Counted from the stretch's first letter, positions 15,751 to 24,092 are shown. The stretch is DNA of 40,542 nt from Bacillota bacterium (GCA_023409435.1 JAEYHP010000113.1:1-40542); one strand, 5' to 3'. Numbers and translations are program-made. Notes: generated by a model not told the origin, from the letters alone.

Positions 15751-15776
15751 AAAGCTTCGGGTATTCCGGAGCTTTT
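15751..15776 (+). terminator. Intrinsic terminator after tlp
   Basis: AAAGCTTCGG pairs with CCGGAGCTTT across a GTATT loop, then T residues. Confidence 0.8.
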
Positions 15777-15924
15777 TCCGTTTGCAAGTTCTTTAACAAA
15801 GCATTTCTGATTGTTTCCCCCTGAGCAGGTTATGGCACCTTTTTACAGCAGGCAGGCGTAACAGGAAACAATATATGTGTTTGTTAATAGTATAGTATAT
15901 ACCTTTCATAAGGAGGTGATTCGT

Positions 15925-16014
15925 GTGTCAAGAGGTTTCTTCGGGCTTGGCTTTGGCCGCCCCTTTTTCAGGCGTCATGGATGCAGGCGTTGCAGACGCG
16001 ACTTTTGGTGGTAA
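15925..16014 (+). CDS. Small Arg/Cys/aromatic peptide (29 aa)
   Basis: This is a short frame starting GTG, 29 residues: MSRGFFGLGFGRPFF, then RRHGCRRCRRDFWW. It has a Gly/Phe-rich first half, a basic CRRC cluster and a Trp-Trp end. It is preceded by AAGGAGGTGAT, one of the best matches to the anti-Shine-Dalgarno sequence in the window, and followed within 30 bases by a perfect terminator, so it looks like a dedicated single-gene unit. A frame starting two bases earlier would run through the terminator and is less likely. It sits next to tlp, which makes a spore-coat or sporulation role a reasonable guess; a toxic or antimicrobial peptide is another. No family recognised. Confidence 0.6.
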   Translation: MSRGFFGLGFGRPFFRRHGCRRCRRDFWW

Positions 16015-16037
16015 GCGCCGTTTGAGAAACATGACAC

Positions 16038-16067
16038 AAAGAGGCCGGATTTTTCCGGCCTCTTTTC
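16038..16067 (+). terminator. Intrinsic terminator after the 29-aa peptide gene
   Basis: AAAGAGGCCGG and CCGGCCTCTTT form a perfect stem (16038-16065) followed by T residues. Confidence 0.88.
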
Positions 16068-16071
16068 TTCC

Positions 16072-16126
16072 AAAAAAGTGCCTTGCGGCACTTTTCGATA
16101 AACGAAGCGCCCGCCGAAGCGGGCGC
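16072..16126 (-). terminator. Tandem hairpins ending the FGGY kinase unit
   Basis: On the minus strand a GC-rich hairpin (GCGCCCGC arms, 16107-16126) is followed by AAAAGTGCC/GGCACTTTT (16074-16095) with a six-T run. The second hairpin is the true terminator. Confidence 0.8.
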
Positions 16127-16154
16127 CATTGCTATATGTTACTTCGCCATTGCT

Positions 16155-17759
16155 CTAGCGGATCCCTACCGCGACGCGTTCTATCTCCAGCCCCTTCTGG
16201 AATCTCTTCAAGAAACTGTCAAAGCCCGCCGCTTCCCCCTGGTCCGGAGAAGCCGTAACGCTTCTGCTGTTTGCAAACACCCGTTCATTCAGGTATTGCG
16301 GGAGCGTTTCATTGGGCTGCTTCTGCATCATATACGCCACGAGAAGCGCCATGCCCCACGGCCCGCCTTCGCCGGCGGTTTCCATGATAGTGACTGGCGT
16401 GTCGAGCGCTGCGGCCATGACGCGCTGCCCGACGCCCTCCACCTTAAAGAACCCGCCGTGCCCCGTCATGTTGTCAAGCTGCGCGTGCTCCTGCGCAAGC
16501 AGGATATTCATGCCGGTCCTGAGCGTGGCGAACATGCTGTACAGATGCGTCCTCATAAAGTTGGCGAGGCTGAAACTGCTATTTGGCGTACGGACAAACA
16601 ACGGCCTTCCCTCGGTGAACTTTGTAATATGCTCGCCGGAAAGGTAATTATACGCCATCAGGCCGCCGCAATCCGCATCGCCTTCAAGCGCGGAGCGGAA
16701 CAGCGTACCATAGAGCTTATCTTCGTCTACGGCAGCCCCATATGCCTGCGCGAATTCGCGGAACAGGCCGACCCACCCGTCCAGGTCGCTGGTTCCGTTG
16801 TTGCAGTGCACCATCGCAACCAGGTCCCCCGCCGGGGTGGTGACAAGGTCGATCTCCGGATACGCCTTTGTCAGCGCCTTTTCCAGCACGATCATGGCAA
16901 AAATGCTTGTTCCGGCGCTTACATTGCCGGTGCGCTGCGCCACGCTGTTGGTTGCGGTCATGCCCGTACCGGCGTCGCCTTCGGGCGGGCAGACGGGAAT
17001 ACCGGAGAGCAGCGCGCCGCTCGGGTCCATAAGCTTTGCGCCCTCTTCCGTCAGTATGCCTGCGCTTTCGCCAACAGCTGCTACGCGCGGCAGGATATCC
17101 GCAAGTTTCCAGGGATAGCGCCGGTCCGCAATGAGCGCGTCAAACGCATTAAGCATTGTGGCGTTGAACTGTTTTGTGTCTAGATCAATCGGGAACATGC
17201 CGCTTGCGTCGCCGACGCCAAGCGCTTTCTGCCCGGTCAGCTTCCAATGGATATAGCCCGAAAGCGTAGTCAGATAGTCTATTTCAGAAACGTGTTCCTC
17301 GTTGTTGAGTATGCTCTGGTACAGATGTGCGATGCTCCAGCGCTGCGGAATGTTCTGCTGAAATAGCTCCGTGAGGTGTTCGGCGGCGGCGCCGGTCATG
17401 GTGTTTCGCCATGTGCGGAACGGCGAAAGCAGCTCCCCTTTCCTGTCAAACGCCATATAGCCGTGCATCATGGCGGAAAAACCAAGGGCGCCGACGCGCG
17501 TCAAAGCGACGCCGTACTTTTGCCGGACGTTGCTTACAAGGTCTGCATAGCACGCCCGCAGGCCATTCCAGATATCGTCGATGCCGTATGTCCAAATTTG
17601 ACCGACCAGGCGGTTTTCCCATGCGTGGCTGCCCGATGCGATGGGCGCGTGCGTTTCGTCAATCAGCACGGCCTTGATGCGTGTTGAGCCAAACTCGATG
17701 CCCAGATACGTTTTGCCGCGCTCGATCGCAGCCTTTGCTTGTTCGATCGTATAATCCAT
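16155..17759 (-). CDS. FGGY-family carbohydrate kinase
   Basis: This ATP-dependent sugar kinase has 534 residues. The N-terminal phosphate loop YLGIEFGSTRIKAVLID (about 18-34), the PEGDAGTGM and GNVSAGTSIF segments, and the C-terminal METAGEGGPWGMALL segment mark the actin-like FGGY fold. The best family guess is xylulokinase or ribulokinase-like, but the substrate cannot be read from these motifs. The ATG at 17759 is four bases after AGGAGG. The gene stands alone; no sugar transporter or isomerase is next to it. An upstream promoter with inverted repeats suggests sugar-dependent control. Confidence 0.85.
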   Translation of the reverse strand: MDYTIEQAKAAIERGKTYLGIEFGSTRIKAVLIDETHAPIASGSHAWENRLVGQIWTYGIDDIWNGLRACYADLVSNVRQKYGVALTRVGALGFSAMMHGYMAFDRKGELLSPFRTWRNTMTGAAAEHLTELFQQNIPQRWSIAHLYQSILNNEEHVSEIDYLTTLSGYIHWKLTGQKALGVGDASGMFPIDLDTKQFNATMLNAFDALIADRRYPWKLADILPRVAAVGESAGILTEEGAKLMDPSGALLSGIPVCPPEGDAGTGMTATNSVAQRTGNVSAGTSIFAMIVLEKALTKAYPEIDLVTTPAGDLVAMVHCNNGTSDLDGWVGLFREFAQAYGAAVDEDKLYGTLFRSALEGDADCGGLMAYNYLSGEHITKFTEGRPLFVRTPNSSFSLANFMRTHLYSMFATLRTGMNILLAQEHAQLDNMTGHGGFFKVEGVGQRVMAAALDTPVTIMETAGEGGPWGMALLVAYMMQKQPNETLPQYLNERVFANSRSVTASPDQGEAAGFDSFLKRFQKGLEIERVAVGIR

Positions 17760-17787
17760 ATGGCCTCCTTGCAAAGTGGCTTCTTAA

Positions 17788-17861
17788 AAGAACCGTTCTT
17801 ATACAGTATTGGTCTACAAGATACCACTCTGATTATAAACGCATACTGGCAATTATGACAA
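17788..17861 (-). promoter_or_regulatory. Promoter and possible operators of the FGGY kinase gene
   Basis: TTGTCA (complement of 17856-17861), 18-nt spacer, perfect TATAAT (complement of 17832-17837). Downstream lie TGGT-N9-ACCA and the 13-bp palindrome AAGAACCGTTCTT (17788-17800), either of which could bind a regulator. Confidence 0.6.
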
Positions 17862-17894
17862 GGAGCGTATGGCGAAAGGTTGTCTTTTGAAAAT

Positions 17895-17954
17895 CAAATA
17901 CAAGCGGAAACGGCTTGCTCTGCAGGGATCTCTCCCTTTGGCCGCTCCCGCTTG
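17895..17954 (-). terminator. Branched hairpin after the truncated regulator gene
   Basis: CAAGCGG-AAA-CGGC (17901-17914) pairs with GCCG-CTC-CCGCTTG (17941-17954), with a small inner hairpin AGGGA/TCCCT. The T-run on the minus strand is weak. Confidence 0.45.
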
Positions 17955-17979
17955 CGTTCATTGATCAGTCCCTTACCGT

Positions 17980-18519
17980 TTATATGGCCTTCTTTTCCCC
18001 AGTACTGTCAGCGTGGTGATACCCGCCGCCAAGCTGCATCCGGCTAACAAAAATCAGGTGCATTTTTTCAGGCAGATAGTCGATCAGATAGGACAGGCCC
18101 GCTAAGATAACGGGATTGTCGATCAGGTGAAGATCATCCAGCACAAACAAGAAATCGGATGGAATCTCCGACAGTCGGTCGACCAGGATATTAATATGAA
18201 TGTTGGCTTTTGTCATCTCCTGGGAGCCAAACACATATTCCGTATCTTTGGCAATGCCGCCCGCAATATCTTCCAGAGAGGCACAGACATATCGCCAGAA
18301 CGTAACGGGGTCGTTGTCCCGGGCATCCAGCGACAGCCAGGCATAAGGCAGGCCGCACTTATTAAGCCAATCGAGTACGGCGGTGGTTTTGCCGTAGCCC
18401 GCAGGCGCCGTAACCAGCGTCAGCTTGCATTCCTGCGCGCGCTGGAGCTTAATAAGCAACTTTTCTCTGCTGACGATATTCTTGTTGACAGCAGGCGCCT
18501 GAAGTTTGGCTTTCAGCAC
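17980..18519 (-). pseudogene. Truncated MalT/LuxR-type STAND regulator
   Basis: Only the first 179 residues of a protein family that normally reaches 800-900 are present. The nucleotide-binding part is intact: Walker A APAGYGKTT (about 38-46), SLDARDNDP and Walker B FLFVLDDLHLID. After LIFVSR the frame turns into about 15 unrelated residues and stops. The sensor repeats and LuxR DNA-binding domain are missing, and no remnant is seen in the 100 bases downstream. It starts with GTG at 18519. It is most likely a dead remnant left by deletion in an accessory region. A stand-alone ATPase product cannot be excluded. Confidence 0.75.
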
Positions 18520-18715
18520 ATAACGGCCACCTTTTCAGCGATTTCGGCCGAATATCTCATACACGCTAATAATACGTAATCCACGAGCGTCCGTCAAATG
18601 AAAACGAAAAGGCGCGGCGAAGGAAAAAGAATACTTTATCAATTGCCGGATATGCCCGCCAGGCACTCCCCTGATGAAGCATGTTCAACGCGTATGCCGC
18701 GTGCCAAAAGCACGT

Positions 18716-19798
18716 TTATTTGATGTAGCAATCATTATATAGTATGGTTTGAATTTCTCTGTGCATCTGCCAAATGTCACAGTCCTGATTACACAGAATG
18801 ATAACGGTAGTATCAATTTGGGGGTAATACGAAAGCATGGCCCCTACGCCATCGTTTATGCCGTCTTTGCGCATACAAAAGACGTCGCCTTCTATTTCTA
18901 CGAATTCAAAAGCATATCCATTTCTTATCGTCGCATTGGGCACCGGCTTCCACTTGCTAAATGGCCTTACGAATTTACAATGAGGCGCAAACAACATATT
19001 GGTATATTCTTCGCCGAGCAATATATTTTCCTTAAGTTTCCGGATAAAGAGATCAAGATCCCGGGAGGTTGTATATGCTCCTCCATCGGGAGATCCTACA
19101 GGCGGATAAGAGTATATGTTCTTTTTCCATTTCGTAAAATGATTGTTTTCATCATGGCAGGCAACATAACCTTCCGCCGCATTTTCATTTATTTCATCCA
19201 TAGCACAGAATTTTGTGCACAGCATCCCCAGAGGTTTGAAAATATTATCTAAAACAAAACTTCGATAGTCCTGCCCGGTTGCTTTTTCGATTGCCAAACC
19301 CAGCAAGACAAAAGCGCAATTATTATATCTGACATTTGTCCCTGCCTTAAAAATGGGTTGTTTATATGCAAACTGCGGAAGAAAATCGCTTGTATTTCGT
19401 ATTGAGTAATTGGGTTTCCTGATAAATAAGTCCGAGTAATTTTCACCCGCTTCTTCATCAGCATCATCTGCAATGCCGGAGGTATGCGTAAGCAGATGAT
19501 AGATTGTCACATCCGTTGGGATCGCAGTGCCTGCCAAGTTTATGATATCCGTAATTTTCTCATCAAAGTTCAACAGCCCTTTCTTTATCAGAAGCAAAAC
19601 AGCCGTTGCAGTAAAAACTTTTGTAACAGATGCAGTATCAAACATAGTACTAAGGCTATTGGGAATACGAAATCCTCTGTGTGCAAAGCCGTAAGCTTGT
19701 TCAAAAACCACATCATCGCCTCGTCCCAGGAAACAGACGCCTGAAAAGTCATGATTTTCATTGAAATCATCACATATCTTCCGTATTTTTCCATCCAT
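18716..19798 (-). CDS. Serine hydrolase, beta-lactamase class C fold
   Basis: This protein of 360 residues has the serine beta-lactamase/DD-peptidase fold (Beta-lactamase family, EstB-like). The catalytic SVTK is at 57-60 and the YNN motif at 158-160, followed by PVGSPDGGAYTTSRDLDLFI. No signal peptide is seen with the ATG at 19798, which has GAGGTG upstream; a longer frame to 19918 lacks a site. It may act as an esterase or D-amino peptidase inside the cell. Codon use is more A/T-rich than the core genes, in keeping with an accessory region. Confidence 0.85.
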   Translation of the reverse strand: MDGKIRKICDDFNENHDFSGVCFLGRGDDVVFEQAYGFAHRGFRIPNSLSTMFDTASVTKVFTATAVLLLIKKGLLNFDEKITDIINLAGTAIPTDVTIYHLLTHTSGIADDADEEAGENYSDLFIRKPNYSIRNTSDFLPQFAYKQPIFKAGTNVRYNNCAFVLLGLAIEKATGQDYRSFVLDNIFKPLGMLCTKFCAMDEINENAAEGYVACHDENNHFTKWKKNIYSYPPVGSPDGGAYTTSRDLDLFIRKLKENILLGEEYTNMLFAPHCKFVRPFSKWKPVPNATIRNGYAFEFVEIEGDVFCMRKDGINDGVGAMLSYYPQIDTTVIILCNQDCDIWQMHREIQTILYNDCYIK

Positions 19799-19874
19799 GA
19801 TACACCTCGAAAAATAGTAGGCGGCTAAATGCAAAGCACATAATTTGGTAATTATATCATAAAAGTCTGCAACA

Positions 19875-19913
19875 GCAAAGGGATCTGAACCCGCATGGTT
19901 CAAATCCCTTTGC
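19875..19913 (-). terminator. Long hairpin after the XRE-repeat gene
   Basis: Arms of 17 bp (19875-19891 with 19897-19913, 16 of 17 paired) and a 5-nt loop lie 33 bases after the stop at 19946. The T-run on the minus strand begins about nine bases later. Confidence 0.65.
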
Positions 19914-19945
19914 CTCATTGCTGTGGTGGAGCCTTAGCGCGGCCA

Positions 19946-20728
19946 TTATTGTCCAATCATTGTAATGAGCCGTACTATGATACCCCACATGTTGGGATAA
20001 TTCCGCAGGATAAATTCTTTTATCGCGCCGCCCGTGGTACCTTCGGTCAGCAGCGTTTGCTCCCCGTGTACGATATTTCCTATAGCTACCCTCCCGGTCG
20101 CGATACCGCCAGCCGCAAGTTCCCTGGCGACAGCCACGCCGCCTATGGCGTAAAATCCAATGGCGATCCCTCCAAAGGCAAATATGCCGATGCCAATGCC
20201 GCCCCATACAACGCCGCCCAGCGCCAGCGCGCCGAGGGCCAGCAAGCCAAGCGAGAGTCCGCCCAGTGCCAATAGGCCTACAGAGAGTCCGCCAAGGCTC
20301 AAAACGCCTATTGCGATGTTCCCGATTGCAATAATGCCTTTCGCGACGGCCGGCCGGCCGAACCCGTTGGAGAACCTGACGTGTACCAGCGGCATGCCAA
20401 ACAAGCACGTCTTGCTTTTGTACTCATAGCTTTCGCGCTTTTTCATGTATTGCCTGATCTCGCCAAGCTGTTCCATGACAGCAGCATTGTCGGCGGTCGT
20501 GACTACCGTTTTCAGCTGTTCACGCTCAACGGTATTATCGCGCACAAGATAATCGACGCTCACGCCGAAAATATCGGAGATCGCCACTATTTTTTCAAGT
20601 TCAGGCATCGTTCCCCCGGCTTCCCATTTGCTTACGGATTGCCGTGACACATTTAAGAGGTCGGCCAGCTGTTCCTGGGAAAATCCTTTTTCGCGCCGCA
20701 GTTGCAAAAGTTTGTCGCAAAACATCAT
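19946..20728 (-). CDS. XRE-family regulator with C-terminal Gly-rich five-residue repeats
   Basis: This 260-residue protein has an N-terminal Cro/CI helix-turn-helix (about 5-60, FSQEQLADLLNVSRQSVSKWE), then a linker to about 125, then about 13 tandem units of five residues (pattern [A/S/G][I/L/V/F]Gxx, residues about 131-200), and an amphipathic tail. The repeat block is hydrophobic and could form a membrane-associated beta or helical array. The first ATG at 20728 follows GAGGTG. Related XRE proteins with AIGG-type repeats occur in Firmicutes, but their function is not established. It has its own promoter and terminator. Confidence 0.85.
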   Translation of the reverse strand: MMFCDKLLQLRREKGFSQEQLADLLNVSRQSVSKWEAGGTMPELEKIVAISDIFGVSVDYLVRDNTVEREQLKTVVTTADNAAVMEQLGEIRQYMKKRESYEYKSKTCLFGMPLVHVRFSNGFGRPAVAKGIIAIGNIAIGVLSLGGLSVGLLALGGLSLGLLALGALALGGVVWGGIGIGIFAFGGIAIGFYAIGGVAVARELAAGGIATGRVAIGNIVHGEQTLLTEGTTGGAIKEFILRNYPNMWGIIVRLITMIGQ

Positions 20729-20756
20729 CGTTCACCTCGTATCAATACTGCTCTAA

Positions 20757-20785
20757 AGTATATTTTGAGATGCCAACATTAACAA
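20757..20785 (-). promoter_or_regulatory. Promoter of the XRE-repeat gene
   Basis: TTGTTA (complement of 20780-20785), 17-nt spacer, TATACT (complement of 20757-20762). An inverted repeat CAACC-ACC-GGTTG lies just upstream, near 20808-20820. Confidence 0.65.
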
Positions 20786-20852
20786 GAAAGTGCAGCTTTG
20801 CAATTTGTCAACCACCGGTTGCACATCAATAAATTGAATAAAACTATTATAT

Positions 20853-20886
20853 AAAAAACAGCCCACAGGTTCAAATCCTGTAAGCT
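20853..20886 (-). terminator. Intrinsic terminator of the NPCBM gene
   Basis: AGCCCACAGG and CCTGTAAGCT pair (with G-U pairs) across a TTCAAAT loop. A six-T run follows on the minus strand. The loop looks like a tRNA T-arm by chance. Confidence 0.75.
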
Positions 20887-20924
20887 ATAAAGTCTTGTGC
20901 CTAGATAAGCGAGATGCTCTCAGA

Positions 20925-21635
20925 TTAACGTATTGTCACATCGGCATAACCATAGCTTCCCCGACCGTGGGACACCATGAGCTTTAGTTGATTAACTCCC
21001 GTAACATTAATAGAAAATGGCTGAGCAACCATTTCGGCCGACAAAGCAACTTCTTTATGTAATCCGCCATCAAAATAAATCTGCAAAGAACTCTCGCCCA
21101 TATCGCTTTTATCGATATGCCCTAATACGCCTGTGATCTCGACGTACTTTCCATCTAGTGAATGTAGGGAATAGCCTGTGTTCCAGGCATTCCAAACCAT
21201 TCCATTGTAGTATTTTTTTCCGGCTATGTAAAACGTCGCCGCTTCGCTACTACGCTGGCTGTACTCTTTATAATGATAGCTTTCATACGCCGGAGCCGTA
21301 TCCGGCATAAAAATTAAATCTTCCGGGCTGGATGTTTGTCCCGGCACATCTGTACTTTCTAATTTTTTCTTTAGCCTACTATTTTCATCTTTTAATGCGA
21401 TATTTTCTTCGACAAGCTGCGAATTCGTTAATTCCATATTTTCATACATATTTCTATATTCTTCTGGCCTTACAGAAACAGTCTCCCCATTAATGGATAT
21501 GGTGAGGTGGTTGCTATTAGTTGCAGCAACACTTGCGCTAACACTACCTGCATTATAGCTAAAGAGACCAGTCACAACAGCGGCCACCACGCCGAAGAGG
21601 CCTGTAATTAGCACCGCTTTTATCTTTCCACTCAT
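20925..21635 (-). CDS. Membrane-anchored protein with coiled coil and NPCBM-like domain
   Basis: This 236-residue protein has an N-terminal membrane anchor (about 6-28), a short beta region, a coiled coil (about 62-95, SQLVEENIALKDENSRLKKKL) and a C-terminal NPCBM/NEW2-like domain (about 135-236; YYNGMVW, YSLDGK-like, GVLGHID, LQIYFDGG, YGYADVTI). NPCBM domains are carbohydrate-binding modules, here facing outside the cell. The ATG at 21635 is about 11 bases after AGAGGA. No enzyme domain is attached, so it may be a sugar-binding surface protein or a sensor. Confidence 0.82.
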   Translation of the reverse strand: MSGKIKAVLITGLFGVVAAVVTGLFSYNAGSVSASVAATNSNHLTISINGETVSVRPEEYRNMYENMELTNSQLVEENIALKDENSRLKKKLESTDVPGQTSSPEDLIFMPDTAPAYESYHYKEYSQRSSEAATFYIAGKKYYNGMVWNAWNTGYSLHSLDGKYVEITGVLGHIDKSDMGESSLQIYFDGGLHKEVALSAEMVAQPFSINVTGVNQLKLMVSHGRGSYGYADVTIR

Positions 21636-21728
21636 TGATTTTCTGTCCTCTCAACACATAAATATCTTTCACGCGATGGTGTTATAACCCAAATTTTCTA
21701 TGTGGATTTAAATATCCTATTCATATCT

Positions 21729-21757
21729 ATGATACCAAAAATACCCATTAAGTGCAA
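21729..21757 (-). promoter_or_regulatory. Promoter of the NPCBM gene
   Basis: TTGCAC (complement of 21752-21757), 17-nt spacer, TATCAT (complement of 21729-21734). Confidence 0.65.
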
Positions 21758-21857
21758 ATTATTCGTGCAGTTTTAACTATTGTACACTATCCTTCTGCAT
21801 AATATTGACGCAACTAAAAGGATAAAACCAGATTCAGTGATACCAAACTGGACTAAA

Positions 21858-21900
21858 CAAAAACCGCAACATTAAGCTATGGCTAATGTTGCGGTTTTTG
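21858..21900. terminator. Bidirectional terminator-like hairpin
   Basis: CAAAAACCGCAACATTA pairs with its complement ending TTGCGGTTTTTG. Neither flanking gene reads into it closely. Confidence 0.75.
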
Positions 21901-21905
21901 TTTAA

Positions 21906-21916
21906 TGGAGGCGGGG
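21906..21916. other. 11-bp copy of the tmRNA 3'-end sequence (possible att remnant)
   Basis: TGGAGGCGGGG is identical and in the same orientation as 24251-24261, the acceptor end of the tmRNA gene. Tyrosine integrases often target ssrA ends, so this may mark the far edge of a decayed insert. It is short enough to be chance. Confidence 0.35.
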
Positions 21917-21950
21917 CAATCTGTACCCTAGATTTGGAGCATCAGTATAG

Positions 21951-21986
21951 AAGAAAAGTCCCATGCATTAGCATGGGACTTTTCTT
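21951..21986. terminator. Bidirectional intrinsic terminator
   Basis: Perfect 16-bp arms (AAGAAAAGTCCCATGC and complement) and a 4-nt ATTA loop, with A/T runs on both sides. Confidence 0.85.
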
Positions 21987-22070
21987 CTTCTTTAAAAACC
22001 TTGGTAATATGCATCCGAACAATCCATAACAAAAACAAATCGTGGTTTGCATATTAAATTGGTGAAACAT

Positions 22071-22155
22071 GCGGAATTCGAACCCTTATACTAAATTCCA
22101 AAAACATAAAGAACTACCTGCTCCATTTATGCCGGTAGTCCCTTATGCTAATCCG
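22071..22155. repeat. Direct repeat A flanking the PadR/serine hydrolase pair
   Basis: About 85 bp, clearly related to 23938-24020 in the same orientation, with long identical blocks (AAAGAACTACCTGCT, ATTTATGCCGGTAGTCC, TTATGCTAATCCG). It includes an ACTACC/GGTAGT hairpin that could end the serine hydrolase transcript. Confidence 0.7.
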
Positions 22156-22166
22156 CAATTAATGTA

Positions 22167-23228
22167 TTAGTCCGATACGACTTTTGCCAACTGCAACGGA
22201 ACTGTGAATAATTTGCCTGGGGCAGAGAGCTGATTGTTGTCGCCTACGAAATATAAATCCTTTTCCGGATAATAATAGGCATAGGCTCCACTTCCCCCCA
22301 TATGCCCGATCAGTTCACCCTTGCATTGAAACAGACTGGCAATGCCCGATATATTCAGTCGTACAAATCCGCCCCCATATTGACCGAGCGGGGGCGCGTA
22401 TTGTATCGTTGCGAAGCTGCGCAATTGTTGAAATATGCTCTTATCAAACAACAGTCCCCCAAAAAAGCCTTTGATAAATTTCATTAGCTCCCTTGACGTG
22501 CTAATGCATCCGCCGCTCGCCGGAATACTGCGGATTAACAGGGGAAGAGACAACGCGTTTTGCTTGCAATATATCTTAGGTATGAAATCACTATCCTTTT
22601 CAGGCATATATGTATTTTGAAGATTAAGTGGCTGAAAAACATATTTTTTGTACGCATCATGCAGACTGCTTTTCTCCAGCATCTCAATGATTTTCCCTAA
22701 CATCTCAAAGTTTAAGTCAGAGTAATGCGCTTTGCCCTGGGTTCCCGGGACAAATTTCTTGTTGTGCTCTTTGGCAAGCCTTACATATTCCTCAAACGGC
22801 ACATACTCATCCACCCTTACCATTCTCTTATTTAGGCAATCCTTACCTACGGCAAACACATCCGGAAAGCCGGTGTTTTGAAAAAGCAGGTTCCCTACCC
22901 TTAAGCGATCGGAATAGTCTGTTTTTTTATATACATGAAGGCCTGCCATGGTCTCCCGGTCAAAGAACTTTGAAAGATTATCCTGCAACGATACTCTGCC
23001 CTGCTGCAGCAAGTTTAGTATACAGGTGGTTGTAAAGAGCTTAGACACGCTCGTCAGCACCATCGGCGAGTCGACAGTTCTCCCTCCGTAGCCTTTGCTC
23101 CATATAAAATCGCCGTTTGTATTCTCCACATGCATGGAGCATTCATAGATCATTTTAGACGCGGTCAGCTTATGAAACACCAGTTCAAATCCGGCTTCAT
23201 TTCGAGCCCTTTGCGCAGGATTTATCAT
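22167..23228 (-). CDS. Serine hydrolase, beta-lactamase class C fold, coupled to PadR
   Basis: This protein of 353 residues has the serine beta-lactamase/esterase fold. SVSK at 60-63 holds the nucleophile; YSD at 169-171 stands in the YxN place, as in several esterase-like members; GHMGGSG near residue 310 stands in the KTG/HTG place. No signal peptide is visible. The ATG at 23228 overlaps the TGA of the PadR gene (ATGA) after GGAGGAG, so the pair is translationally coupled. It is only distantly like the 18716-19798 protein. The substrate is unknown. Confidence 0.85.
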   Translation of the reverse strand: MINPAQRARNEAGFELVFHKLTASKMIYECSMHVENTNGDFIWSKGYGGRTVDSPMVLTSVSKLFTTTCILNLLQQGRVSLQDNLSKFFDRETMAGLHVYKKTDYSDRLRVGNLLFQNTGFPDVFAVGKDCLNKRMVRVDEYVPFEEYVRLAKEHNKKFVPGTQGKAHYSDLNFEMLGKIIEMLEKSSLHDAYKKYVFQPLNLQNTYMPEKDSDFIPKIYCKQNALSLPLLIRSIPASGGCISTSRELMKFIKGFFGGLLFDKSIFQQLRSFATIQYAPPLGQYGGGFVRLNISGIASLFQCKGELIGHMGGSGAYAYYYPEKDLYFVGDNNQLSAPGKLFTVPLQLAKVVSD

Positions 23229-23830
23229 TTCTCCTCCTCTATACTATCCTTAAACTGTTCAAACCATTCTATTTCAAACGCCAATTTGTCGATACCAAGC
23301 CTTAATGTAGCGCACTGAAACAGCGCGATTCCTTTGATGCACTCTACCGGGTCAGCGCATTCATCAAACTGGATTGCGCTATGATCTTTTCTTAACCTAT
23401 TTACATACTCTTCATCAATGGCAGGGTTATTCTCTATCACTGAACGAATAACTTCCAGCGACATCTTTTTCTTTTTCAGTTCGTTTATATACCCGTCAAT
23501 CAGACCGCTCCAGTTTTCTTTTTCCATAAAGCCCATAAAGAAGAACTTGCTCAGCTCCATATTCTTATCTTTGTACCGCATGGGCAACGAGATGGCGGAA
23601 TAAAAAAACCGTTTGCCCGCCAGTGTAACTTCATATACCTTTTTGTTGATACCGTTGTCGACATATTCGTCAAATTGTATCATTCCGCTGCCCAACAGTT
23701 TTTTGATAGCAGCCTGTATGCTACCCATGCTATTGCTGCTGATGGAAGAAAAGCACATATCAATCATCTTTCTCATCTCATATACTGTGCATTTTTGTAT
23801 CATGAGCAGCCCTAAGACAATAATATCCAT
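23225..23830 (-). CDS. PadR-family transcriptional regulator
   Basis: This 201-residue protein has an N-terminal PadR winged helix (LGLLMIQKCTVYEMRKMID, IQAAIKKLLGSGMIQFDE, YEVTLAGKRFF, about 1-75) and a helical C-terminal half that dimerises in relatives. The ATG at 23830 is eight bases after AGGAGG. A good promoter precedes it. It probably controls its own two-gene unit with the serine hydrolase; the signal is unknown. Confidence 0.85.
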   Translation of the reverse strand: MDIIVLGLLMIQKCTVYEMRKMIDMCFSSISSNSMGSIQAAIKKLLGSGMIQFDEYVDNGINKKVYEVTLAGKRFFYSAISLPMRYKDKNMELSKFFFMGFMEKENWSGLIDGYINELKKKKMSLEVIRSVIENNPAIDEEYVNRLRKDHSAIQFDECADPVECIKGIALFQCATLRLGIDKLAFEIEWFEQFKDSIEEEK

Positions 23831-23854
23831 CTATTCGCCTCCTTTATATATCTA

Positions 23855-23883
23855 ATAGTAACATTCCTAATAGCATGCGTCAA
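23855..23883 (-). promoter_or_regulatory. Promoter of the PadR/serine hydrolase unit
   Basis: TTGACG (complement of 23878-23883), 17-nt spacer, TACTAT (complement of 23855-23860), about 25 bases before the PadR start. Confidence 0.68.
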
Positions 23884-23937
23884 GAAAAAAACATTCAGCC
23901 GCAAATTATCGCTTGCAGGCTGGGTGTTGGCGGACAT

Positions 23938-24020
23938 GCTGAATTCGAGCCTTAACACCTAAATCTCAAAACACAAAGAACTACCTGCTATTTATGCCGG
24001 TAGTCCTTTATGCTAATCCG
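23938..24020. repeat. Direct repeat B flanking the PadR/serine hydrolase pair
   Basis: Second copy of the element at 22071-22155, with a 3-bp gap and scattered changes. It lies between the PadR promoter and the tmRNA 3' side. Confidence 0.7.
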
Positions 24021-24092
24021 AAAATGAAAGAAACTTGTGCCAGTTAAAATACATTGAAAAATTAAGTGAAAAAGATGCTGCTTGGCGGCAGC

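Noticed and set aside
19897..20886. GGTTCAAATCC words that look like tRNA T-arms (19897-19907, 20868-20880)
   Set aside because: No other tRNA arms surround them. Both lie in terminator hairpins placed right after minus-strand genes.
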